Below, piece after piece: positions 1 to 8,170 of a stretch of 32,679 nucleotides of DNA. The notes below the pieces were generated by a model that was not told the origin of the DNA, ran no database searches, and saw only the letters and a program-made list of their open reading frames with translations. Within the stretch, counting starts at the first letter, position 1; each line of letters starts with the position of its first letter. The stretch is from UBA7672 sp964550535 (GTDB lineage: Bacteria > Pseudomonadota > Alphaproteobacteria > Caulobacterales > Hyphomonadaceae). The stretch is from NCBI GenBank assembly GCA_964550535.1, contig CAZJZQ010000025.1, positions 1-32,679 on the forward strand. The letters are read 5' to 3'. The translations under genes were made by a program, and so were the position numbers.

Positions 1-31
1 CCGGGGGGGGGCGCCGGGATGGAGGGGGGCT

Positions 32-865
32 GTGGGGCGGACATCTGCGGATCATGTAGCGGCTTCCGGCGGCGGGGATAAGGCTCCCCGGCCGATTGCG
101 GCGCGCCGGACTGTGCGGGCCCCCGCCGGGCAGAGCGCGGGGGCGCGGCTGGGCCGGCTGGTCTGGCCGCAGCGGTCGCTGGTTTCGGGCGATGAGGTCG
201 CGGGACCGGGCCTGATCGAGCCGGAACACTGGGCGAAATTGCAGTTTCCAGTGGACCCGCTGTGCGCCCGGTGCGGGACGCCGTTCGAGGTGGCGGTCGA
301 TCCGGGGCAGGTGTGTCTCGCCTGCCTGTCGCGGCCGCCGGTTTATGACCGGGCGCGGTCAGCCTTGATTTATGGGGATATTTCTCGGGAAATGGTGCTG
401 GCTCTGAAATATCAGGGGCGGCGGGACGGGCTGGAGTTGATGGCCGGGTGGATGGGACTGGCGGGGGCGGAGCTGCTGGGAGGGGCGGACCTGATCGTCC
501 CCGTGCCGCTTCACTACTTCAGGTTGTTGCGGCGGGGGTTCAACCAGTCGGCCTGGCTGGCGGGGGCTGTGGAGCGGCGCAGCGGGGTTCCGGTGTGCGT
601 CGATGCACTGAAACGGGTGAAGCCGACGCCCAGCCAGGGCGGGCTGAGCGCGGACGGCAGGCGCAGGAATGTGCAGGGCGCTCTCCGCATCCGGAAAAGT
701 CGCGAGAAACTCATCCGTAACCGCCGCATTCTGATTATTGACGATGTGCTGACCACGGGCGCCACCGCGGAGGCGTGCGCGAGGGCGCTGAAACGGGCGG
801 GGGCGTCCTGCGTCGATGTGCTCACGCTGGCTCGCGTTGCTGGTCCTTCGGGGGCGCCTATATAG
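32..865 (+). CDS. comF: ComF family phosphoribosyltransferase-like protein
   Basis: This is a ComF/GntX-type protein, a family linked to DNA uptake and built on a phosphoribosyltransferase fold. Near residues 78-97 there are two CxxC pairs (CARC and CLAC) that form the usual N-terminal zinc-finger-like part. The C-terminal half has the PRPP-binding loop, read as ILIIDDVLTTGAT, preceded by the family block VPVPLHYFRLLRRGFNQS. Seen: the reading frame is open from the left edge of the window, so the GTG at 32 is only the first start available. GTG 113 or a start off the window are equally possible. The roughly 60 residues before the first CxxC are longer than in enterobacterial ComF. The next gene, grxC, follows after 30 bp on the same strand. 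The family assignment is firm; the biological role in this organism is inferred. Confidence 0.85.
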   Translation: MGRTSADHVAASGGGDKAPRPIAARRTVRAPAGQSAGARLGRLVWPQRSLVSGDEVAGPGLIEPEHWAKLQFPVDPLCARCGTPFEVAVDPGQVCLACLSRPPVYDRARSALIYGDISREMVLALKYQGRRDGLELMAGWMGLAGAELLGGADLIVPVPLHYFRLLRRGFNQSAWLAGAVERRSGVPVCVDALKRVKPTPSQGGLSADGRRRNVQGALRIRKSREKLIRNRRILIIDDVLTTGATAEACARALKRAGASCVDVLTLARVAGPSGAPI

Positions 866-895
866 ACTGGAACGGTTCTAATTCTGGAGTTGGCA

Positions 896-1171
896 TTGGC
901 CACGGTCGAAATCTACACGCGTGATTTTTGCGGCTACTGCACCCGCGCCAAGGCGCTGCTGGATCGCAAGGGCGCGGCGTTCAAGGAATACCGCGCCGGC
1001 GATGACGCCGAACTGCGCCGCCAGATGATCCAGCGCTCCAATGGCGGGCTGACTTATCCGCAGGTGTTCATCAACGACCGCCATGTCGGCGGATCGGACG
1101 ATCTGCACGACCTCGAAGCCCAGGGCCGTCTCGACGCGCTGCTGGCGGAAGCGGCGCAAGGCGCCGCCTGA
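896..1171 (+). CDS. grxC: Glutaredoxin 3 (GrxC-type)
   Basis: A 91-residue dithiol glutaredoxin that reduces protein disulfides and glutathione mixed disulfides in the cytoplasm using GSH. The active site CGYC is at residues 12-15. The cis-proline motif is present as TYPQVF, and the GSH-binding GGSDDL follows where many homologues have GGCDDL. I chose the TTG at 896 because GGAG at 886-889 lies 6 bases before it. The alternative TTG at 890 touches the Shine-Dalgarno sequence directly and would be too close. It lies between comF and a DUF1178 gene on the same strand, probably one transcript. The use of TTG as start suggests modest translation. Confidence 0.92.
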   Translation: MATVEIYTRDFCGYCTRAKALLDRKGAAFKEYRAGDDAELRRQMIQRSNGGLTYPQVFINDRHVGGSDDLHDLEAQGRLDALLAEAAQGAA

Positions 1172-1188
1172 CTTAAGGAGATTGGCCG

Positions 1189-1629
1189 GTGATCCGGTAC
1201 GCGCTTGCCTGTGTTGGGGAGCATGAGTTCGAGGCCTGGTTCTCGAACGCAGCCGCCTATGACGCCCAGCGCAAGAAGAAGCTGGTGGAGTGCCCGGTCT
1301 GCGGCAGCGTGGATGTGCGCAAGCAGATCATGGCGCCCGCCGTGCGCGCCTCCGGCGAGAAATCCGGCAAGGTGAGCACGCCTGAGGCGGAAGCGGCGCA
1401 GGCCGTGGGGCGCATCCGCCAGCATATCGCCGAGACGCATGATTATGTCGGCGAGAAATTCGCCGATGAGGCGCGCGCCATGTATTACGGGGAGACCGAG
1501 CACAGGCCCGTATGGGGCGAAGTGACGCCGGATACGGCCAAGGAACTGCATGAGGAGGGCGTGCCGGCCATGCCGCTGCCTAAGCCCTTCGCGCCGGACC
1601 CGCCACGCCGCCGCAACAAGGCCAATTGA
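1189..1629 (+). CDS. DUF1178 family protein
   Basis: A 146-residue member of the DUF1178 family, common in alphaproteobacteria and of unknown function. The family start is clear: MIRYALAC, a HEFEAWF block, a YDAQ block, then a CPVC pair at residues 35-38 that together with C8 probably binds a metal. The C-terminal end is proline- and arginine-rich (PKPFAPDPPRRR) and likely disordered. The start is a GTG with an excellent Shine-Dalgarno TAAGGAG at 1174-1180, 8 bases upstream. It follows grxC by 17 bp, so the two are probably co-transcribed. I cannot assign a reaction. Confidence 0.88.
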   Translation: MIRYALACVGEHEFEAWFSNAAAYDAQRKKKLVECPVCGSVDVRKQIMAPAVRASGEKSGKVSTPEAEAAQAVGRIRQHIAETHDYVGEKFADEARAMYYGETEHRPVWGEVTPDTAKELHEEGVPAMPLPKPFAPDPPRRRNKAN

Positions 1630-1725
1630 ACGGCCGGGCGGAGCGTCAAGAAAAGCTCAGGGGGTGCGCCAGACGCCGGTTTGCGCTATCTCCTCGGCAC
1701 AACACGGACTACAGGACCGCACGCC

Positions 1726-2459
1726 ATGAACTTCATTGACGCAGCCGACGCGCCGACGCGCGCCACCGGGCAGATCAAGCTGCACGGGCCGGAGGCGTTC
1801 GAGGGAATGCGCCGCGCTGGAAAGCTGGCGGCGGAATGCCTCGACATGCTGATCCCGCACGTCGCGCCCGGCGTCACCACGGCGAAGCTGGACGATCTGG
1901 CGCGCGAATTTGTGCTGGAGCGCGGCGGCCTGCCGGCCTGCCTGTTCTACAAAGGCTATCGCCACACGGTCTGCACCTCGATCAACCATGTCGTGTGCCA
2001 CGGCATTCCCAGCCCGCAGCGCGCGCTGAAAGACGGCGACATCGTCAACATCGACGTGACGGTGATCGTCGATGNNNNNNNNNNCCGGGCGCGCGCACCG
2101 GCGACATCGGCGCTGCGATCCAGGAACATGCGGAGCGTCAGCGTTATTCCGTGGTCGAGGCGTTCTGCGGTCACGGCCTTGGCCGCGTGTTCCATGACTC
2201 GCCCAACATCCTGCACTTCGGCCGGCGCGGTCAGGGCGAACTGCTGATGCCCGGCATGATTTTCACGGTGGAGCCGATGATCAATCTCGGCCGCCGCGAT
2301 GTGGCGCTGCTGGCGGACGGCTGGACGGCGGTGACGCGCGACCGCTCGCTGTCGGCGCAGTATGAGCATTCGGTGGGCGTCACTGAAACAGGCTGCGAGA
2401 TCTTCACGGGGTCGCCCACGGGCGTGCATACGCCTCACACCAATCCGCTTTCGGCCTGA
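1726..2459 (+). CDS. map: Type I methionine aminopeptidase, interrupted by a scaffold gap
   Basis: Removes the initiator methionine from nascent proteins using a two-metal centre in a pita-bread fold. The 5' part carries the family blocks MRRAGKLAAECLD, GYRHTVCTSINHVVCHGIP and DIVNIDVTVIVD, the last holding the first metal-binding aspartate. A run of 10 N at 2075-2084 then breaks the frame. The 3' part resumes in another frame with PGARTGDIGAAIQ, FCGHGLGRVFHDSPNI (active-site histidine) and IFTVEPMIN, ending at the TGA before radC. About 35-40 residues normally between these blocks, including the second metal aspartate, are absent, so the N run stands for roughly 100-120 missing bases. I treat this as an assembly gap, not a mutation. 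The start is the ATG at 1726 because the conserved N-terminus follows directly. Confidence 0.9.
2075..2084. other. Assembly gap (10 N)
   Basis: Ten undetermined bases within map. By comparison with the conserved order of type I methionine aminopeptidase motifs, the true gap is longer than 10 bases, so this is a placeholder length and coordinates downstream are offset from the real chromosome by an unknown amount. Confidence 0.97.
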
Positions 2460-2467
2460 TACGGCGG

Positions 2468-3181
<714 letters not shown>

Positions 3182-3268
3182 GACTTTGCCTGCATGGCGT
3201 TTGCTGCACCTGCGCTGCGATGTTCGCGGCTTGCCGGGATGGAATCCGAAGATAGGGTATGGGCCAGA

Positions 3269-3287
3269 AGCGGCGAGAAACGCCGCT
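3269..3287. repeat. Short GC hairpin between radC and the first MFS gene
   Basis: A perfect 7-bp inverted repeat (AGCGGCG / CGCCGCT) around the loop AGAAA. On the plus strand it is followed by CGTCAAAAATGG, with no T run, so it is not a convincing terminator. It could be an RNA leader hairpin for the downstream transporter gene, whose start is about 60 bases away. Confidence 0.4.
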
Positions 3288-3348
3288 CGTCAAAAATGGA
3301 GACGGGGGCCATCCATCATGGTCCGCCATGTCTTCGAGGGGAGAGAAC

Positions 3349-4857
3349 ATGGCTGGAAGTGCAGCTGCCGCGGGCGACGCCCCCGCTGGCGGACAGAGTC
3401 TCGGGTCGCCCGGCTACAGGCTCTACGTGCTGATCGTGCTGACGCTGGTTTACACGGTGAACTTCATCGACCGGAACCTCATCAACGTGATCGCGCAGCC
3501 GATCATGACGGAGTTCCAGCTCAGCGACGGACAGTTCGGCTTTCTCAACGGACCTCCGTTCGCAATGTTCTACGCCCTGATGGGCATTCCGCTGGCGATG
3601 GCGGCGGATCGCTACAACCGCGTCATCATCATGGCGCTGTGCATCTCGCTGTGGTCGGTGATGGCGGCGTTCTGCGGCCTCGCGACGAGCTTCCTGTTCC
3701 TGCTTCTGGCGCGCGTCGGCGTGGCCATCGGCGAGGCGGGATCGACGCCGCCGTCCAACTCCATCATCGCGGACTATTTCAAGCCGAAGAGCCGGGCCAG
3801 CGCGCTCGCCGTCTTCGCGATGGGCGTCACCATCGGTTCGGCGCTCGCCAACTATTTCGGCGGGCCGATTGCGCGCAACCTCAACGGTCCCGCCGTGCAG
3901 AGGATGTTTGAAGGCTGGGGCTGGGACTGGGCGGTCAACGCGCTGGACTGGTCGCAGGTCGAAGGCTGGCGCGTGGCTTTCGTGGTGATTGGCGCGCCGG
4001 GCGTCGTGCTGGCGCTGTTGCTGCTGTTCACGGTGAAGGAGCCGCCGCGCGGCGCGTCGGACCCGCCGGGGACGGTGAAACACGAACGGTCGAGCATGGT
4101 CGAGACGCTGAAGGAACTGGGCAAGAAGCCGACCTTCTGGACCATGGCGATGGGGGCCTCGCTGGTCGGCCTTGTCGGCTATGGCCTTGTCGCCTTCCAG
4201 GCGCCGATGGCGCAACGCATTCATGGCGTTGATCCGGGCACGTTCGCGATCCGCTTTGGCGGTCCGCTGGCGCTGTTCGCCGCAGCCGGAACATTTGCCG
4301 GCGGGTTCATTATCGACCGCCTGTCGAACCGCTTCTCGACGGCGGTGGCGATCGTGCCGGTGGTTGGAATGCTGATCGCGCCGGTGCTCTACATCACCGC
4401 CTACTACCAGCCGACCGAGAGCCTCTACACCGTCTCGTTCTGGATGTGGTGTGCGGGCGCCTTCTTCCACTACATGTATCTCGGCTCGCAATACACGATC
4501 GGGCAGGGCGTGGTGAGCCAGCGCAGCCGCGCATCGGCCATCGCCATCATGCTTCTGCTGATCGCGCTGATCGGCAATGGCGTCGGGCCGCTGTTCACCG
4601 GGCTGATGAGCGACATGTTCATGGGCATCGAGCTGAAAGGGGCGGGCTATGGCGGCGTGCTGACGCTCGACCTCTGCCGGAACGCGGCGGAGCTGGCCAA
4701 TCTGCCTGCTGAACAACAGAGCGTTTGCTCTGCTGCTTATGGCAACGGTCTGCGCTCATCCATGGTGGCGACGGCGCTGATCTTCATTCCGTCGGCCCTG
4801 TTCTTCTTCCTGTCGTCGCTGACGCTGAAGAAGGATCTGGTGGCGAAGCTGGGCTGA
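3349..4857 (+). CDS. MFS transporter, spinster-like group
   Basis: A 502-residue major facilitator superfamily protein with about 12 membrane helices. Helix 1 ends in YTVNFIDRNLINVIAQPI, the pattern of the spinster (Spns) group. The loop after helix 2 has IPLAMAADRYNRVIIM, corresponding to the MFS motif A, and helix 5 has VAIGEAGSTPPSNSIIADYF. An extra loop of about 25 residues (RNLNGPAVQRMFEGWGWDW and on) sits between helices 5 and 6, and another cysteine-containing loop precedes the last helix. The start is the ATG at 3349 because GAGGGGAGAG at 3336-3345 is a strong ribosome site; the frame is open 30 codons further upstream but lacks family similarity. The substrate is unknown. It is followed by a close paralogue at 5025. 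Confidence 0.88.
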   Translation: MAGSAAAAGDAPAGGQSLGSPGYRLYVLIVLTLVYTVNFIDRNLINVIAQPIMTEFQLSDGQFGFLNGPPFAMFYALMGIPLAMAADRYNRVIIMALCISLWSVMAAFCGLATSFLFLLLARVGVAIGEAGSTPPSNSIIADYFKPKSRASALAVFAMGVTIGSALANYFGGPIARNLNGPAVQRMFEGWGWDWAVNALDWSQVEGWRVAFVVIGAPGVVLALLLLFTVKEPPRGASDPPGTVKHERSSMVETLKELGKKPTFWTMAMGASLVGLVGYGLVAFQAPMAQRIHGVDPGTFAIRFGGPLALFAAAGTFAGGFIIDRLSNRFSTAVAIVPVVGMLIAPVLYITAYYQPTESLYTVSFWMWCAGAFFHYMYLGSQYTIGQGVVSQRSRASAIAIMLLLIALIGNGVGPLFTGLMSDMFMGIELKGAGYGGVLTLDLCRNAAELANLPAEQQSVCSAAYGNGLRSSMVATALIFIPSALFFFLSSLTLKKDLVAKLG

Positions 4858-4871
4858 TCGGGGTGCGTTTG

Positions 4872-4906
4872 TGCTCCACGTTCGCGGATGAGGCGAGCGT
4901 GGAGCA
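4872..4906. repeat. 14-bp inverted repeat between the two MFS genes
   Basis: The arms TGCTCCACGTTCGC and GCGAGCGTGGAGCA pair over 14 positions with one G-U wobble around the 7-base loop GGATGAG. It begins 14 bases after the stop of the first MFS gene. There is no T run after it (TAATGCC follows), so it may be a Rho-dependent stop, an RNA processing or stabilising hairpin, or a regulator site. Confidence 0.6.
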
Positions 4907-5024
4907 TAATGCCGCGCCGCAGCACAATTTTAGGGTGGACCCCGGCGCGCAAATCCTACAGCTTCCGCAGCGGTAAATTACGACCGGTTCGATTTGGGGC
5001 GCCGGTTCTCGGGAGGGTGCATCG

Positions 5025-6542
5025 ATGACAACGCAGACCGCCGCAGCAAGCGCGGCGTCGGGGGATGGCGCGTCTCAGGGGCACATCACCGGCTTCGGCA
5101 GTGCGGGTTACCGCACCTATGTTCTCAACGCTCTCCTCGTCATCTACATCCTGAATTTCGTGGATCGCGCGATACTGTCGGTCGTGGCGCGTCCGTTGAA
5201 GGCTGAACTGGGCGTGTCGGACACGGCGTTCGGCCTGCTCAGCGGTTTCGGCTTCGCCTTGCTCTACACCCTTGTCGGCATCCCGCTGGCGCGCGTCTCC
5301 GAGACGCGCAACCGGGTCGTCATCATGGCGATCTGCCTTGTGACCTGGTCGATATTCACCGCGCTGTGCGGTCTTTCGTCCGAGATCACCATTGGCGGTA
5401 TCGTCATCGGCGGTTTCTGGATGCTGCTGGTCTTCCGGATCGGCGTCGGCATCGGCGAGGCGGGATGCACGCCGCCAGCCAATTCGCTGATCGCGGACTA
5501 CTACCCCGCCAACAAACGCTCGACCGCGCTGGGCTATTACGCCATGGGCGTGACGCTGGGCACGATGCTGGCCAACATGATCGGCGGCCCGGTCGCCGAC
5601 GCCTATGGCTGGCGCGCAGCGTTCTTCATTCTCGGCCTGCCGGGTGTGGCGGTCGCCATCATTCTGCTGTTGACCGTGAAAGAGCCGCCGCGCGGCTACA
5701 CCGATCCGCCGGGCGCGGCCCGCAAGGCCCGCGCGAGCTGGGGCGATACGTTCAAGATCCTGTTCTCCAAGCCGTCCTACTGGCTGATGGCGACGGGGGC
5801 GATGCTGGCTGCGTTCTGCGGTTACGCCATCGCCAACTTCCAGTCGCTCTACCTGCAACGCACGTTTGAACTGTCGGCGGGCCAGGCCTCGCTGTGGATC
5901 AACGCCCCGGCCTATCTGGCGGGCGCGGTGGGGACGATGCTGACGGGCTGGCTGGCGGAGAAGATCGGCAAAAAGTCGATCTCCGCGATTGCGTGGCTGC
6001 CTGCGCTGGGCCTGTTCCTGTGCGTGCCGTTGTATTTCTGGGCCTTCATGACCGACAGCATGATCTGGTGCCTTGTCGGCCTCGCGTCGGGCCACTTCGT
6101 GAAGTACGGCTATCTCGCCGCGCAATACACGATCGGTCAGGGCGTGGTGCCCGCTTATATGCGCGCCACCGCGACGGCCATCCTGCTGTTCGTCATCAAC
6201 CTGCTGGGCTACGGCCTCGGTCCGCCGGCCGCCGGCATCATCAGCGATATCTTCTTCTCCGCTGATCTGGCGGGCGCTGGCTTCGCGGGCGTTCTGGATC
6301 GCCAGATGTGCGATGCGGCGCAGGAAGCTGTGCGGATCGCGGGCAATGCGGGCGCCTCGATCGGCGACACGCTTGCGGGCCTCGCCAAGCCGATCACCGA
6401 GGACCAGCTGGCCTTCTGCAACGCCGCCAACGCGGACTCGACGCAGAAGTCGATGCTGTTCATCTCGGCGATCTATGCGCTGTCGGCTGTGTTCTTCGTG
6501 CTGTGCATGTTCACGCTGAAGAAGGACATGGAAGCCAAGTAG
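5025..6542 (+). CDS. MFS transporter, spinster-like group, paralogue of the preceding gene
   Basis: A 505-residue, 12-helix major facilitator transporter, clearly related to the product of the gene at 3349. Matching blocks are ILNFVDRAILSVVARPLK in helix 1, IPLARVSETRNRVVIM for motif A, VGIGEAGCTPPANSLIADYY in helix 5, LLLTVKEPPRG after helix 6 and AAQYTIGQGVVPAYMRATA in helix 10. The first protein has GSQYTIGQGVVSQRSRASA at the last of these positions. The cysteine-bearing loop before helix 12 is longer here (about residues 425-470). The start is the ATG at 5025 with GGGAGGG at 5011-5017 as ribosome site. The gene has its own hairpin region upstream and a strong terminator downstream. Substrate unknown; tandem duplication followed by divergence is the likely origin. 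Confidence 0.88.
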   Translation: MTTQTAAASAASGDGASQGHITGFGSAGYRTYVLNALLVIYILNFVDRAILSVVARPLKAELGVSDTAFGLLSGFGFALLYTLVGIPLARVSETRNRVVIMAICLVTWSIFTALCGLSSEITIGGIVIGGFWMLLVFRIGVGIGEAGCTPPANSLIADYYPANKRSTALGYYAMGVTLGTMLANMIGGPVADAYGWRAAFFILGLPGVAVAIILLLTVKEPPRGYTDPPGAARKARASWGDTFKILFSKPSYWLMATGAMLAAFCGYAIANFQSLYLQRTFELSAGQASLWINAPAYLAGAVGTMLTGWLAEKIGKKSISAIAWLPALGLFLCVPLYFWAFMTDSMIWCLVGLASGHFVKYGYLAAQYTIGQGVVPAYMRATATAILLFVINLLGYGLGPPAAGIISDIFFSADLAGAGFAGVLDRQMCDAAQEAVRIAGNAGASIGDTLAGLAKPITEDQLAFCNAANADSTQKSMLFISAIYALSAVFFVLCMFTLKKDMEAK

Positions 6543-6571
6543 GCTGGCTACAGACGATCCTGTTATGGCGA

Positions 6572-6605
6572 GGGCGCGGAGGCATCTCCGCGCCCTTTGC
6601 TTTTT
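6572..6605 (+). terminator. Rho-independent terminator after the second MFS gene
   Basis: A perfect 10-bp stem (GGGCGCGGAG / CTCCGCGCCC) with the loop GCAT, followed directly by TTTGCTTTTT. It lies 29 bases after the MFS stop codon and ends that transcript before the next gene at 6638. Confidence 0.92.
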
Positions 6606-6637
6606 GAGGTTCCGGCTTTGAGGCAAGGGATACGCCG

Positions 6638-7201
6638 ATGCGACGCTTCGATTTGCGGCCTCTGAAGAAGCTGCGCAATCCAGGGCGGCGCCTGCGTGCG
6701 CTGGCGCGGTGGCCGGAGCGGATCGTGGGCGAGATACCTGATCCGGCGATGCTGGACGGCGGCCGGTTCTGGAACTGGAAAATTCCCGTCTATTCCAAGT
6801 TGGTGGAACCTCCGCACGCGACATCTGAAACACAGCGCGCGGCGCTGGCCGCGCTGTTTGCTGCGGCCGAAGCGGTGGAGCATTCGCCGCGCCGTCCGCC
6901 CGGCTCGCGCGTCGCCATACTGGCGGTGACGCCGCACCTGTTCGACAGCGAGGTGACGCTGTTCATGGACGAGGGCTATTTCCACTCCTTCCTGCCGCCG
7001 AAGTCGCGCTCGCGCACGCCGATGGGCGAGGGATGGGTGGAAGGCGAAGCTGCGGATGCTGCGCTGATTTCGCCAATCCTGCCGCCGGCGCCCGAGGGGC
7101 TGGCCTTTCACGGCGGGACGGTGATCCGCGAGTTCGACCCTGAGCGTGCGCGCGAACCGGTGGAGCGGGTGAACTGGGTGTGGGCGTTTCCGGCGCGGTA
7201 G
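6638..7201 (+). CDS. Hypothetical protein, DUF3916-like
   Basis: A 187-residue protein that I match only tentatively to DUF3916. Features seen: an arginine-rich start (MRRFDLRPLKKLRNPGRRLR), an FWNWKIPVYSKLVEPP block at about residues 45-60, a central helix AALAALFAAAEAVEHSP, then a predicted beta region VAILAVTPHLFDSEVTLFMDEGYFHSF, and a C-terminal WVWAFPAR. There is no signal peptide or membrane helix. It starts 32 bases after a strong terminator, so it needs its own promoter, which I could not identify. It ends 82 bases before the convergent gcrA gene. Function unknown. Confidence 0.75.
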   Translation: MRRFDLRPLKKLRNPGRRLRALARWPERIVGEIPDPAMLDGGRFWNWKIPVYSKLVEPPHATSETQRAALAALFAAAEAVEHSPRRPPGSRVAILAVTPHLFDSEVTLFMDEGYFHSFLPPKSRSRTPMGEGWVEGEAADAALISPILPPAPEGLAFHGGTVIREFDPERAREPVERVNWVWAFPAR

Positions 7202-7220
7202 AGCGGCATTGACCCGGCCC

Positions 7221-7256
7221 AAAAACAAACGCCCCGGAGCGGGGCTCCGGGGCGTT
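7221..7256 (-). terminator. Rho-independent terminator of gcrA
   Basis: A 13-bp perfect stem (arms 7228-7240 and 7244-7256, core CGCCCCGGAGC) with a 3-base loop. Read on the minus strand it is followed by TTTGTTTTT, 27 bases after the gcrA stop codon. On the plus strand no T run follows, although the stem could also slow transcription coming from the gene at 6638. Confidence 0.9.
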
Positions 7257-7283
7257 GCCGTGATCTGAGCGGTCTGCTGGCGA

Positions 7284-7820
7284 TCAGCCGGCGAGGCGCT
7301 GGATGTAATCGAACTCGCGGGCGCGGCGTTCACGCTTCTTGGCGGGCTGGAAGGCCACGCGGGCGTGATCGACGCAGTAGGGCGAGCCATCGCAGCTTGC
7401 GCGGCCGCAGAAGCCGAAATCCGGATCGGCCGGGTCGCCCACCGGCCATTTGCACATGGAGTCCTTCACGGTCAGCACGGTGACCATGTCGCCATTGGGC
7501 AGGCGCTGGGGCTCGATGGCGGCTTCCGGGATGGCGGGCAGCGGGGCGGCCTGCACAACCGGCTCGCGCAGGGCGACCTGCGAGACGCCGGCGCGGACCG
7601 GGGCCTGGCGCGGCATGGTTTGGGGTTTCGGTCGGGCGAGCCGGGGCGGACGCTTCACCGGGCGCGACGGAGTCGCCCGTCCGGAGAGTCCGAGACGGTG
7701 CACTTTGCCAATGACGGCGTTGCGGGTGACGCTCCCCAGCCGTTTCGCAATCTGGCTGGCGCTGTGCCCTTCGGCCCAGAGTTTCTTGAGTTCTGCAACG
7801 CGTTCTTCGGTCCAGCCCAT
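7284..7820 (-). CDS. gcrA: GcrA cell cycle regulator
   Basis: A 178-residue GcrA, the sigma70-associated cell-cycle regulator of alphaproteobacteria. In Caulobacter it acts at promoters bearing methylated GANTC sites. The N-terminal DNA-binding domain is unmistakable: MGWTEERVAELKKLW, then SASQIAKRLG-(S)-VTRNAVIGKVHRLGL. A basic, proline-rich linker follows (about residues 50-120). The C-terminal sigma-binding part has SMCKWPVGDP, FGFCGR and SPYCVDHARVAFQP, with the conserved cysteines and histidine. I start at the ATG at 7820, as homologues begin at this methionine and GGAG lies 9 bases upstream; the GTG five codons earlier lacks a ribosome site. The gene has its own terminator and appears monocistronic. 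A GANTC site lies 25 bases before the start codon. Confidence 0.95.
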   Translation of the reverse strand: MGWTEERVAELKKLWAEGHSASQIAKRLGSVTRNAVIGKVHRLGLSGRATPSRPVKRPPRLARPKPQTMPRQAPVRAGVSQVALREPVVQAAPLPAIPEAAIEPQRLPNGDMVTVLTVKDSMCKWPVGDPADPDFGFCGRASCDGSPYCVDHARVAFQPAKKRERRAREFDYIQRLAG

Positions 7821-8170
7821 CGGATTTATCTCCACAGCCTCGGAGAATCATGCAAGACACAAGATATTGGTCGTGTCTGGCCGATCCTCAGCCCATTCAA
7901 TCTATGGATAGTAGCTGGCCACTTTGCCTGCGCAATATGCTGCGCCTATTGCTAACAGCTAAATCAATATATGGGGGCTCCGGGCCGTGGAATGAGTCAA
8001 ACCGCCACGCGTGCAGGATTTTTGCAGCTGTGGCCCCAGGGACTCAACCTTCAGGGGAAGTTCCTCAGGCGGACTCGGTTTGGACTCAAAGTGATTTTGT
8101 TCACAGGCTTGCGCCGCTCCGCCCGGGCCAGCATGTCTGGGAAGGTTCGCAGTAAAGGCCGTTGCGCGTC
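7821..8170. promoter_or_regulatory. Divergent regulatory region of gcrA and the ABC permease, rich in GANTC
   Basis: About 350 bases without a supported gene. It separates gcrA (minus) from the ABC permease (plus), so it must hold two divergent promoters. Five GANTC sequences, the CcrM methylation site, occur at 7845, 7994, 8041, 8072 and 8083; the last four fall within 94 bases. The middle part around 7920-7980 is AT-rich compared with its flanks. I found no convincing -35/-10 pair and no clear CtrA site (TTAA-N7-TTAA). The short frames seen here lack ribosome sites and family similarity. Confidence 0.6.

Noticed and set aside
3316..4716. 466-codon minus-strand frame
   Set aside because: Exact complement of the first MFS gene; rich in Arg, His, Asp and Gln with no domain, as expected for antisense frames in GC-rich DNA.
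4956..6833. 625-codon minus-strand frame
   Set aside because: Antisense of the second MFS gene, low-complexity charged composition, no ribosome site.
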